DNA of 64,000 nt, from positions 631,571-695,570 of the forward strand of contig JABACO010000018.1 in assembly GCA_013339895.1 (NCBI GenBank), in the 5' to 3' direction. Below, piece after piece: positions 35,400 to 46,873 of the stretch. The notes under the pieces were generated by a model that did no database searches, had not been told where the DNA came from, and saw nothing but the letters and a program-made list of their open reading frames with translations. Made by a program: the position numbers and the translations under genes. Each line of letters starts with the position of its first letter. Within the stretch, counting starts at the first letter, position 1. This DNA comes from Ephydatia muelleri. Lineage: Eukaryota; Porifera; Demospongiae; Spongillida; Spongillidae.

Positions 35400-36240
35400 A
35401 AAGACTGCCTTAGCTCTAATCCTCCTTTCTTCATAAAGGCAGTGCAGTATGCTTCATCACTAATGGGGGCTCCCAGGATCACAAAATTGGGGGCATGTGA
35501 GCGTTTAGTGATCTGGAGAGGAGGAAAACAGCTGCCTCTCGGACTAAATCATCAACCTCGTTGAGAACATCGAGACTGCGCACACTAAACAGCTCACATT
35601 TAGCAAGGTTTAGAGGAGGGGGGCCAACTCCAGAGATGATCTGCAGCGCTTGGGTTATCTTTTCTTGAGGCCACACCCCACACCATCATCAAGAAACCAA
35701 ACGTTAAGGAGCAGGTCCTTGCCACAGTACACCATCATCAAGAAACCAAATGTTAAGGAGCAGGTCCTTGCCACAACACACCATCATCAAGAAACCAAAC
35801 GTTAAGGAGCAGGTCCTTGCCTAGCTCTGTATCTAGCTTCATCACAAGTACAAGTGCAAATAACAGTGGCCAAAGGAGGTCACCTTGTTGGACACTAGTA
35901 ATGCACCAGCAGAGTGCCATAGGAATGGTTTGCTATCTGTAGCACCAAGCGACCAGGAAAGCAACTCAGGGAAATGCTCCTTACACAGCTCTAATACGCA
36001 TTGTCTTGAGACACCATTGAAAGCATTATGCAAGTCAATCTTCAAAGCCGCAAAGTCTCCGTCTTACTCAACACCCCTCGAGGCAGGAATGGAGCATGTG
36101 CACGATCTTCTCTGACCCTCCCTGGACATGCAACACCAAACTGGTGAAGCTTATCAGCCTTGGTCTTCATAATACTGCTTAGGCACTTTCCAGTGAGATG
36201 ACGGACGAGAACTTGCCCCGACTGCAATGGGTCTCACATT
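35400..36240 (-). mobile_element. Reverse-transcriptase relic (non-LTR-like family)
   Basis: On minus, across several frames, it reads LVRHLTGKCLSSIMKTKADK, LHQFGVACPGRVRE, LKIDLHNAFNGVSRQCVLEL, CKEHFPELLSWSLG, SVQQGDLLWPLLFALVLVM, LLLNVWFLDDGV, then LNLAKCELFSVRS and FVILGAPISDEA. These are reverse-transcriptase motifs in order, with F-L-D-D in the catalytic position. Frameshifts and stops show it is inactive. A 49 bp segment that includes the LDD box is tandemly triplicated (35685-35825). It lies directly beyond the 3' end of the BEL/Pao relic. Confidence 0.8.
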
Positions 36241-38940
36241 CCAGTCACTACCCTAGCTGCGATCGATAGAGAAGCTGCAATGGGTAGAGAAGCTGCAATG
36301 GGTAGAGAAGTGCAATGGCCTCTTCAACAGTGTGTGTTGTTGGTCTCGGGTGGCAGCCCTACAAGTGCACTGCGAGGCAGACCATCTCCTGGATTCGGCC
36401 AAGTTTCTAGAGCCCAGAGGAAGCGATTCATTAATTGTGGATTATGACTATGCCCCCGCATGACAACACAGTAGGGTGATGAGAAGCATTCTTGGCAGTT
36501 GAGTATCAGTGACATTCTCTGAGCTCATTTAGGTACTCTGTCCTCCACTGCTTCAAAAAATGGTTTCAATCACACACATACGCTTAGATTCAGCAGCCTT
36601 CGGCCAATAACAAGTGGGGAAGGGATGAGAGGCTCTTCGAAATCGGTCGAGGAGACGTATAATAGAGGCCAAGAGTTTATCACTGCTTCAATCTCAAGTA
36701 CTTCATCCTGTAAGAAAGTTTGCTCATCCTACTATTTTGCGTAGACATTGTTTGGTGGATCGGACCATGTGCTCGACCCACCAAGGTGCACATTTGATGT
36801 TGAAGATCCATTGTACTTCTCTAGTGGACAGATATTCTCGAACAGTTTCATCCTTAAAGACAACACTGAGGAACTTAGCAGCGGTTTGAATGACTTTCCG
36901 TTATCGGACAAGCCCCACCCCGTCTAGCTGCAAATCACTTCACTGTATGCGTCAGTTGATAGATCACTCAAAATATCTCAATGAATTGCTCAAGTGACTA
37001 GGCAAGAAAAAAGACAGATCCATACCTTACTGCTGCTTTGGAGGATCCACTATGAACAAATAGTGGAATAGTGGACCAGCAAAATCTACCCCTGTATGGA
37101 TGAAGTTGTTCTTCCTTTACCCTGAACTCTGGTAGGGGTGGCGGTGGTGGACCATTAAGAGTAGCTCCTTCATACCTTTTGAAAATGCATCTGAACAATA
37201 TGGCCTTCGTGAGACTTCACTCTTTCACAATCCAGTAGTTTCTTTGCACTTCAGTGAAAGTAAACATGCAAGTAAGCATCTTGAACAGTAAGTGGATGAC
37301 TCCTAGAAGTGGATGACTCCGGGAAGTGGATGACTCCGGGGGCATACGATTGGATGCTTGGCTGAGTACGGTAATTCCTCATGCATTCTGTAATCAGTTG
37401 ACCACCACATCGCCACTTGCCAAGGAATAGGTCCAGCTGGCTTCTTAGTTGGTTGCATGAAATCCTTCTGGAGGACCAACTCCTTTTATGCTTGGCAGAT
37501 CCAAAGTAGTTCTGCAGCTGCGATCTCTTGAGAAGTCAATGAACTTGAAGAATCAGACTTCTTGGCCTTGAACTGGTTCACAGGACATATGCTGTAACTC
37601 TGTAGAGCCTCTTCCACCCACTACATTCTTCATGAGATCTTTAATTGCAAGATTTCTTTTCAATGACCAGCAAATTGTGGGACAGCTTAGAATTGGATTT
37701 CAGTTCTTGTGTACACATCGTACTAGACTTGATATCTCAGTGTAGAGGCACATCTAAGACAAGCCCATCTGGTCTATTGTGCCACAAGTGACTAACAGAC
37801 AACTCCATCACAGTAAGTCCTGCGCACTAATTCCATAGGTTGGGGTGTACATTGCGTCGTATCTTCATTTACTCGATTCTGAATGAAGGGTTTCCATTCC
37901 TTGTCCTTGCCAATACAGAGCTACCTGGGAGTCAATATAACACTGATGTTGTAGACCAGACCACGAGTTTCGAGAGATAAAAAAGCAGACAGCAGCTCCA
38001 ACCTAGGGATTGTTTGAACTTGTAAGGGTACCAACCCTGGTCCTAGCAGCCATGAATCTGACTACACTGTGACTTCATGAGGATGTAGATCACTGCACCA
38101 TAGGTCCTGGTGGGTGTAGATCACTGCACCATAGGCCCTGGTGGGTGTAGATCACTGCACCATAGGCCCTGGTGGGTGTAGATCACTGCACCATAGGCCC
38201 TGGTGGATGTAGATCACTGCACCATAGGCCCTGGTGGGTGTAGATCACTGCACCATAGGCCCTGGTGGATGTAGATCACTGCACCATAGGCCCTGGTGGG
38301 TTGTAGATCACTGCACCATAGGCCCTGGTGGGTGTAGATCACTGCACCATAGGCCCTGGTGGATGTGTCACAGAAGCCACAGAGTGTGACAGATGTCAGT
38401 ATGTCTGCTATGGCCGCTGTAGTATTTCTAGGACAGACACTGTCAGCGTTACATTGAGATCTGAGATCAGCCTTTTCCACTCCTTCACCAGTTCATCAGG
38501 ATCGAATAACCTCACCCCAGCCGGACTTGCATGGCAAAGCTTCTGGAGGAGCATCTCGAATCTGATAATCACTGGAGACAGAAATCCAAGTGGATCATAG
38601 AACTTGCCAATGAGGCTTACCAGATTTCTTTTTGTGGAATAGAGATCAAGAGCAAATTGAACAAGATTGGCAACATCAAAGATGGCTGTCTCTAGATTTC
38701 ATACGACTCCTAGGTCCTTGTGCTCTCCAACAATTGAAAATTTTGGGAGACTCCAAGTGTGCCTCTGAGTATGTTGGCTCATCCTTCTGTGGTGTGGCGA
38801 GCTGCCATTCCTTAGCTTCTCCTGCAGGTCAATCTGCTCTTGCAAACCCCAAGAGTTGATCCTTTTAGACTCGACATACAGGTTGAAAGGTTCCTCTTCA
38901 GTGTGCCAACAGTAGGTGGGCCAGCCCAAGTAATTTATGA
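36240..38940 (-). mobile_element. BEL/Pao LTR-retrotransposon pol relic, 5'-truncated
   Basis: Reading from high to low coordinates on minus: RT end (CWHTEEEPFNLYVESKRI), LESTRTLGVVWNLETAIFDV, STKRNLVSLIGKFYDPLGFL, SPVIIRFEMLLQKLCKSG, then the RNase H-side block SVTLCGFCDTSTRAYGAVIY. Next come the integrase region (NGPPPPPLPEFRV, RGRFCWSTIPL, LSDNGKSF, EVQWIFNIKCAPWWG) and the C-terminal WKLGRIQEM-like end. This is the order in BEL/Pao polyproteins. Stops and frameshifts are frequent. No LTRs or gag were seen, and the element is cut off near 38940. Confidence 0.85.
38085..38372. repeat. 31 bp minisatellite inside the BEL/Pao relic, about nine copies
   Basis: The unit is GTGTAGATCACTGCACCATA plus GGCCCTGGTGG. 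On minus it encodes the AYGAVIY-THQG segment of the pol relic, so the array arose from coding sequence after the element died. Confidence 0.93.
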
Positions 38941-40044
38941 GTTGTTAAATTAACTTGCTGGGCTCGACCTTTAGTATAGTGTAGTACAGTAATGACTAAA
39001 CCTTATGTAATGAAGCTATTATGACAGCAACAAAAGGTTGGTCTGAGTTACATGAGCATGTGCATCTGTCTTAATTGCAGGTGCAGCAAAGACCTTCAAG
39101 ACCTTTACAGTTCAGACCAAGTTCAGAGTTTTTGAACTCAGTAGGTTCTGAAAGCCAACAGAGACATTTATAAGCCGGGCACAGCATGGATGGTGAGTGG
39201 CTTTCAGTGTAAAGGATGTCATGTGACAATTGGCCATCCATAGGCTACCATGGTCAATTCAATGCACTCTGCCACAGCCCACAGAAAAATAACAAAAACT
39301 TAAGCAGCTGGATTCTCCATTTAGCATCAGCAGCTGGATCCTCCATTTGTTAGTGTCATTGTGCATCAGTATGAGTGTTATGGATGGAAACATGCAGGAA
39401 TAATGAGCAGTTGTCTTTCAGAGCTCAGAATTGATTCATGTCAAATTGCACCCACCATTTTATCAGGTAAAACAATTATTTGGTGTTGTAAATCACGCTC
39501 ATCATTCCACACATACGGTCAGCATCTGGTAACTATTAAACTCGAGTTCTTGTACTTACGAGGTTTTGAACCCTTGGAGCTACCCAATGGACAGCAATAC
39601 TTTAAACAACTTTGAATGCCCTCTAGTGGTGTCTGTGGACTGCACATGAATTGTGACACCGATTTCAATGCTTTCGAATGTCAAAACCACTGCAAATTTA
39701 AAGAGACTCAAGCTCAAACCATTATAGAAAGGGAAGAGGCTGCAAGCTTTTGATACATCTTAAACTACTATTAATGGTAGTTGAGGGTAGAGTGATCCAA
39801 ATCAATCTAGATGTGTTGTTATAGTCATTTTAATGATTTGTTATTAACTTTGAACCGGCCTTGTTAATTTTACAGGTTTTTTTTACGGCTGTGGTACAGT
39901 AGCCTACATGTATGAGGCAATTGCTCGCCGGGCGTGTATCAGGTTGCTAAACATAAAGGTCCTGTTGCGGATTGTATACACCCACGTAACGAGAATACTT
40001 TTCGTTGTGCAGTGCAAGTCTGGGGACCAGGCGCAAAAGACAAA
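38941..40044. other. Intergenic, presumed promoter side of the TRIM-like gene
   Basis: No domain-bearing frame was found. Several short direct repeats occur (AGCAGCTGGATTCTCCATTT near 39303 and 39331). The TRIM-like start codon follows at 40045. Confidence 0.5.
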
Positions 40045-43000
40045 ATGGCGGTTTCACTGGACACCTCTCTTGGTGTCTCTTGCCCCGTCTGCTACACGGA
40101 CTACAGTGATGAAGTAGCTGAACTAGTGCCACGAATCCTCTCTTGCGGGCATACCTACTGCACACGTAAGTAACCTGCGGTTGGTTTTTAAAATAAAATA
40201 AAAAAGATCAATGGCCGCACCTTTTGAATGCAGAGTGCTTGGAGAAGCTTCTGAACTCTGAAGATGAACAGCAGGAGGTCGTCTTCAGTATACGCCAACG
40301 CCAGTCGTCGAGAGTGCAGGTGCTCAAAGTCCCACGTCCCTCCTACTTTTACACCGAACTCAAGTGCCCCATATGTAACACCAGCAGCTCCCTTCCGAAA
40401 GGCAGCGTCGCTTCGCTCACCAAGAACTACGCTGTACTGAACTGCAAGCAGAAAGCAGACAACTCAAGCGCGTCCGTGGGGAAATCGAAAAGCCATTACT
40501 GCTCGGAACATGATCACGAACAGCGCGTGTTTTGCAAAGACTGCAAGTCGGTTATATGCGTCTATTGCCAGCTGTACGGAAACCACAAGGGCCACGAGTG
40601 TGCGCTGGCGGCAGACCTCGTTAAGCCCGCGATAGAGACCATGGAAAGTGCGGTGGTCTCCTTGAACGATCACCTGCATGACATCACAGGGGCGGAGTCA
40701 GCCGTGAAGGAAGCGATGGACAGACTCAGGTCTTCCCAGCAAGAGTGCCTGGGTGGTGTCCAATTTTACTTCCAGTCCGTTGCTGAGCTGTTAGTCAAAG
40801 AGAAGGAGAAGAGGATAGCGGAGATCAATAGTTGGGTGGAAGACCAATGGGATGTGCTGCAAGCTCAGCTTCAGTGAGTAAATTGTGTGGGTGTGTGGTC
40901 TGGATAGATGTGTCACTCCCCCATCTCTTAAGGAGATGCGTTGCTGTAGTGTGTGTTCAGGTTATGAAAGGTTCCTGTGCACGTTACAAGCCAGCAATGC
41001 CAATGCTACATGTATGTGCTCCAAATTGGCTAACCCTGGGTTTCGATTACATCTGTGTCCAAATTGGGTTTCGATTACATCTGTGTCCAAATTGGCTAAC
41101 CCTGGGTTTCGATTACATCTGTGTCCAAATTGGGTTTCGATTACATCTGTGTCCAAATTGGCTAACCCTGGGTTTCGATTACATCTGTGTCCAAATTGGG
41201 TTTCGATTACATCTGTGTCCAAATTGGCTAACCCTGGGTTTCGATTACATCTGTGTCCAAATTGGGTTTCGATTACATCTGTGTCCAAATTGGCTAACCC
41301 TGGGTTTCGATTACATCTGTGTCCAAATTGGCTAACCCTGGGTTTCGATTACATCTGTGTCCCAAGCTTTGGGAAATGGTGCTCCCCACTCCTACCACTC
41401 CCCACTCCTACCACTCACACCATTACATCATCACATCACCATCACACTGCACCATCACATTGTATCATCACACCCACACCTTCACCAGAATATAATATAT
41501 AATGAAGCAATGTAGCATTGTAATTGAGCTATTTGAAGTTGTTCTCAGAGATGCTTGAGGTGTTACTTAACTTCAGTTAACAGATGTGTCTGGTAACCTG
41601 ATACTAGGCTGTGGGAGCCATCTAGTCCACCACTTACCATAAAAAGTGGCCTGGAAACTGTGGCCTCCTCCCACACATACCCCTCCTACCACAGACACTC
41701 CTGTTCCATACTCACATCTCCCCACTTTCCACTGACCACTCCCAGTGGGTTCACTTACATATGGCACCCTTTTTGTGTACTGGTGTGTCTACCATCATAC
41801 CCTGCACTGGTGTGTCTACCATCATACCCTGTACTAAGCATTTGGAAGATGGTGTGACTTTTACAATCAGTGGGCATGTGCCAAATGGTCTGTGTGGATG
41901 GACATTCCCAGCGCTTGTGGTGGATGGACATATTCTAACCACCCCCTGGACTGATGGACATGTTCTAACCTCCCCCTGGGCTGACAGACATGTTCTAACC
42001 TCCCCCTGGGCTGATGGACATGTTCTAACCTCCCTCTCGGCTGATGGACATGTTCTAACCTCCCCCTGGGTTGACGGACATGTTCTAACCTCTCCCTGGG
42101 TTGACGGACATGTTCTAACGGTTAGAACAACCCAGGGAGAGGTTAGAACATGTCCATCAGCCCAGGGGAGGTTAGAACATGTCCATAAACCTCCCCTGGG
42201 CAACATGGTGGCTCATCCCCTGTCCAGCGGGTTCAGCGCACTCTGGCAGGTAATCATCATTTTAGATTTTCCTGTACTCTCCTCCTGTCTCTCCCCTCCC
42301 TCCCCCCCCCCCCACACACACACACCTAGTTATATCTATGACGCACTAATAATGATAGTCTAATATAGTTTGTTTACATGTTTACATGTACAAAGTCATG
42401 AAAACAATGTCAAAAACCTTAAGCCTTAAGGGTGCCTTTGCCAAAGTTGTACTTTCTACAAACAAGCAGCACTCATCAACTGTATGTCGCCTATCACCAC
42501 TGGATGTTGGGGGACCCTATCACCACTGGGTGTTGGGGGACCCCTATCACCACTGGGTGTTGGGGGACCCCTATCACCACTGGGTGTTGGGGGACCCCTA
42601 TCACCACTGGGTGTTGGGGGACCCCTATCACCACTGGGTGTTGGGGGACCCCTATCACCACTGGGTGTTGGGGGACCCCTATCACCACTGGATGTTGGGG
42701 GACCCTATCACCACTGGATGTTGGGGACCCCTATCACCACTGGGTGTTGGGGGACCCCTATCACCACTGGGTGTTGGGGGACCCCTATCACCACTGGATG
42801 TTGGGGGACCCTATCACCACTGGATGTTGGGGACCCCTATCACCACTGGGTGTTGGGGGACCCCTATCACCACTGGATGTTGGGGACCCCTATCACCACT
42901 GGGTGTTGGGGGACTCCTATCACCACTGGGTGTTGGGGAACCCTCTCACCACTGGGTGTTGGGGGACCCTATCACCACTGGGTGTTGGGGGACCTATCAC

Positions 43001-46000
43001 CACTGGATGTTGGGGGAACCCTATCACCACTGGGTGTTGCACCACTGGGTGTTGGGGGACCCTATCACCACTGGGTGTTGGGGGACCCCTATCACCACTG
43101 GGTGTTGGGGACCCCTATCACCACTGGGTGTTGGGGGACCTATCACCACTGGATGTTGGGGGAACCCTATCACCACTGGGTGTTGGGGGAACCCTATCAC
43201 CACTGGGTGTTGGGGAACCCCATCACCACTGGGTGTTGGGGGACCCCTATCACCACTGGGTGTTGGGGGACCCCTATCACCACTGGATGTTGGGGGACCC
43301 CTATCACCACTGGATGTTGGGGACCCTATCACCACTGGGTGTTGGGGGAACCCTATCACCACTGGGTGTTGGGGAACCCCATCACCACTGGGTGTCACAG
43401 AAAATATTTGAAACTGATGTCACTGCAGAAGTTCTTCCAGTCAACGACAGATGTGTTTCTCTTCGATGTCTAGCTGATACTGGAGCTCTTCTGCTTGCAG
43501 TTGTCGTGGCACTGAAAGTAGACAAATTGAACAATGGTCTCTTTGGGGAGGTTCAAACCACATCTCTTTTCTGCGACTTTTTACAGTGCAGTGGAAGTAT
43601 CGCTCCTCTCTCTGATAGCCTCCTCTCTCTGATAGCCTCCTCTCTCTGATAGCCTCCTCTCTCTGATAGCCTCCTCTCTCTGATAGCCTCCTCTCTCTGA
43701 TATCTATCGATCCCTTGCATTCACACAACTTATCATTGCAATGCGTCAATTTCTTCGCACACTCCTCGAAAGAATTGTGAACACCATTGCAGCTGGCATG
43801 CATGCAGTTCACTTTTTGATTATGGCATGAGGTTCTCACTGTTGATTATGGCATGAGGTTCTCACTGTTGATTATGGCATGAGGTTCTCACTGTTGATTA
43901 TGGCATGAAGTTCTCACAGTTGATTATGGCATGAGGTTCTCACTGTTGATTATGGCATGAGGTTCTCACTGTTGATTATGGCATGAGGTTCTCACTGTTG
44001 ATTATGGCATGAAGTTCTCACTGTTGATTATGGCATGAGGTTCTCACTGTTGATTATGGCATGAAGTTCTCACAGTTGATTATGGCATGAGGTTCTCACT
44101 GTTGATTATGGCATGAGGTTCTCACTGTTGATTATGGCATGAGGTTCTCACTGTTGATTATGGCATGAAGTTCTCACTGTTGATTATGGCATGAAGTTCT
44201 CACTGTTGATTATGGCATGAGGTTCTCACTGTTGATTATGGCATGAGGTTCTCACTGTGATTATGCAGAGTTCTCACTGTGATTATGGCATGAAGGTTCT
44301 CACTGTTGATTATGGCATGAGGTTCTCACTGTTGATTATGGCATGAGGTTCTCACTGTTGATTATGGCATGAAGTTCTCACTGTTGATTATGGCATGAAG
44401 TTCTCACTGTTGATTATGGCATGAGGTTCTCACTGTTGATTATGGCATGAGGTTCTCACTGTTGATTATGGCATGAGGTTCTCACTGTTGATTATGGCAT
44501 GAGGTTCTCACTGTTGATTATGGCATGAGGTTCTCACTGTTGATTATGGCATGAGGTTCTCACTGTTGATTATGGCATGAGGTTCTCACTGTTGATTATG
44601 GCATGAGGTTCTCACTGTTGATTATGGCATGAGGTTCTCACTGTTGATTATGGCATGAGGTTCTCACTGTTGATTATGGCATGAGGTTCTCACTGTTGAT
44701 TATGGCATGAGGTTCTCACTGTTGATTATGGCATGAGGTTCTCACTGTTGATATTATGTTTGTATGCTTACATAGGTGAATGGGGAGGAGGGGACTGCAT
44801 AGGTACCTACAATATCTCAGCTCCCAGATGTGTTTGGTTTCTTTAATATTGCATTCTTTTGCATTGTAGTAAATAAAGTCCTCCATGTTGTGTGATTCCT
44901 AGAAGCAGCCATTAATAAGTGACCTCATCATGTTCTTGGCTAACAGCTAAACATTATAATTTCAAGAGTTGATGGTTGAGTTGATGGGGTGATGGTGGTG
45001 TTGTGGTGGGAACACTGCTGACCAGTGACCAGGTGTGCTTCTTGCATCTCAGTGAAGACCTGCCATCAAACATGACCTTGGTCTTTCAATTGTTTTGTAA
45101 CCCATGTGCACATTTATTTCTCTTTAAATTCGCTAAACTGCACATGTTTCTGTTATATGCACATTTGTGTACATACACGTGCGTAACGTGTATGTACACG
45201 CTTCACAGATGCCTCAATGATACACACAAAGAATGTGAATCCACTCTGGAAGAATGTCAGGCATTAATTAGAGGTGACTCTCTAGATATTCTATCACAGC
45301 ACGAGGACAAGCTGCAAGACATTGGGTCCGTCTGCAAAAAGATTCAAGGACTTTCCTTCGATCCACTCATCACCCCCATAATAAAATGCAACTGCAAAAG
45401 CACCAAAAAGATGGTGCTAACAGTGTCAAACGGGTGTAAGATTATACTAGAGTGCTTGCAGGAAGAGCAAAAACAGCACCAGGGGTCTGGGGAAGAGGCT
45501 ACAGAGGGGGCAGGTGTAGAGACCTTTTACCAGGACAAAGCTAAGTACACAACTAGCTCACCGCTCAACAACTCAACCAGTTTTCCCAGGCTGGAGCCAC
45601 TGGACATCAAGTTTCACGACTGGCCTAAACTGGAGCCCCAGCAACTCAACTTGAAAGAACCATCACGATTCGAGACCATTTCCATCGAGCAGCTGGACAT
45701 CACAGCAGACTCTGCAGACTCGTGTTCTTCTGCCCAGAAGTCCGTTGGAGGGTCAACTGCAGCCAGGTCCAACAGTGTTGCGCATAAGAGTGCCAGTCCC
45801 GAGAAATTGTGGTTTGATAACTTAGATGATTCCTCATCTATATCCATCCCTTCGTGTGCTGTGGTCACATTGGATAGTGTAAACAGCTATGTTCACGATC
45901 ACAGAACTGAGACAGATGGTGATTTGTCGATATCACTGCACACCCCAGAGCATGTGAGACACACCCCGGATCATGTGAGGGAGGAGCACAGCATTGAGGC

Positions 46001-46034
46001 AGATGAAGAAGATGAAGGAGAAGGAGGTGAGTGA
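40045..46034 (+). CDS. TRIM-like RING/B-box/coiled-coil protein (three exons)
   Basis: Exons are 40045-40165, 40234-40873 and 45209-46034 (528 codons; phases 1 and 2 match). The RING domain starts at about residue 13: CPVC, then CGHTYCTQC and, after an unusually long loop of about 45 residues, CPIC. A B-box follows (HYCSEHDHEQRVFCKDCKSV with C-VYCQL and HKGHEC). A helical coiled-coil region extends through ESAVVSLNDHLHDITG to the DILSQHEDKLQDIG segment. The C-terminal 200 residues look disordered and acidic, ending EEDEGEGGE. RING plus B-box suggests an E3 ubiquitin ligase. The stop overlaps a donor-like GGAG|GTGAGT at 46026, so an alternative longer end is possible. The 4.3 kb second intron is largely minisatellite. 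Confidence 0.85.
41030..41362. repeat. 66 bp higher-order repeat, about 4.5 copies
   Basis: A 38 bp form (TTGGCTAACCCTGGGTTTCG plus ATTACATCTGTGTCCAAA) alternates with a 28 bp form lacking the TTGGCTAACC segment. Confidence 0.94.
41900..42192. repeat. 30 bp array followed by inverted copies
   Basis: Six or seven units of GATGGACATGTTCTAACCTC plus CCCCTGGGCT run to 42120. The orientation then flips: GGTTAGAACAACCCAGGGAG, GGTTAGAACATGTCCATCAG. The arms are complementary, so the RNA could form a long hairpin. Confidence 0.92.
42490..43397. repeat. 27 bp minisatellite, about 33 copies
   Basis: The unit is CCACTGGGTGTTGGGGGACC plus CCTATCA, with 1-2 bp length variants (GGGG/GGGGG, CC/CCC) and T/A variants. 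Long frames across it are artefacts. Confidence 0.96.
43597..43702. repeat. 15 bp CTCTCTGATAGCCTC repeat, about seven copies
   Basis: The period is a multiple of three, so it keeps an open minus-strand frame (RERRLSERGGYQREE). Confidence 0.93.
43817..44753. repeat. 26 bp minisatellite, about 36 copies
   Basis: The unit is GATTATGGCATGAGGTTCTC plus ACTGTT, with G/A (GAGG/GAAG) and T/A variants. There is one decayed patch near 44257-44300. Confidence 0.96.
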
Positions 46035-46339
46035 AAGTGACCTCCTTCAAACATCATCCTGCAGCGAAATGGGTGTGGTGGTCCATCGTGTGGAACCAAA
46101 TCAATGGGACACCGATGAACACTGTGTGTGTGTGTGTGTGTGTTTGGTCAATCTCATGTGTGTTTTCAGTGTAACTATCCAGATTATGCATTTACCACAC
46201 TGAACCATTGAAATGTGTGAGACATTTGCAGTCAAGGTACATGCAGTGAGACACACAATGAAATTGAATACGAGAGTGACCAATACACATACACACATGC
46301 ACAACAAAACTGTCTGTACACAAATACATAAACAAAGAG
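46035..46339. other. Convergent 3' region between the TRIM-like and ZNRF-type genes
   Basis: About 305 bp with a short (TG)n at 46122-46142. Possible alternative 3' exons of the TRIM-like gene (CGAAATGGGTGTGG... from 46065) are weak. Confidence 0.6.
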
Positions 46340-46550
46340 TCAGGAACTTGATTCGGATTCAGGATGAACGGGACATGTTGGATTAACTTTGTGCCACTGC
46401 TCTATACATCTGCAGAACACAATGATGACACAACAATGACATACTGATGCTACACTGATATGACAGTGCATTTTATAACAGCAGGAAGATACATTCCTTC
46501 ACAAAACAGATGCTGTGATATCATGCAAGTGGTGGCCTGGCAAGCACCCT

Positions 46551-46589
<39 letters not shown>

Positions 46590-46822
46590 CACATTCCCCT
46601 CAAGGTGGAAAACTCCCCTTTACATCACTGTTATGGCTGGGTGGTGCCATACCAAAATCATCACCCTATGATGCTAATTTGAGCACCTCCACCTCCATCT
46701 CATGCAAGACTGTACACATACCTGACGTGATATATGCATAGGCAAGGCAGTCGAGCAATCTTGTCTCCTGGGATGTAGGAACAGTTATAGTAACAGTCCC
46801 ATGCAATTAGAATAGACCTCAT

Positions 46823-46873
<51 letters not shown>

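Noticed and set aside
42386..43649. Open frames of 330-405 codons on plus (HHWVLGDP-type repeats)
   Set aside because: They read through a 27 bp minisatellite in three frames at once and have no non-repeat domain.
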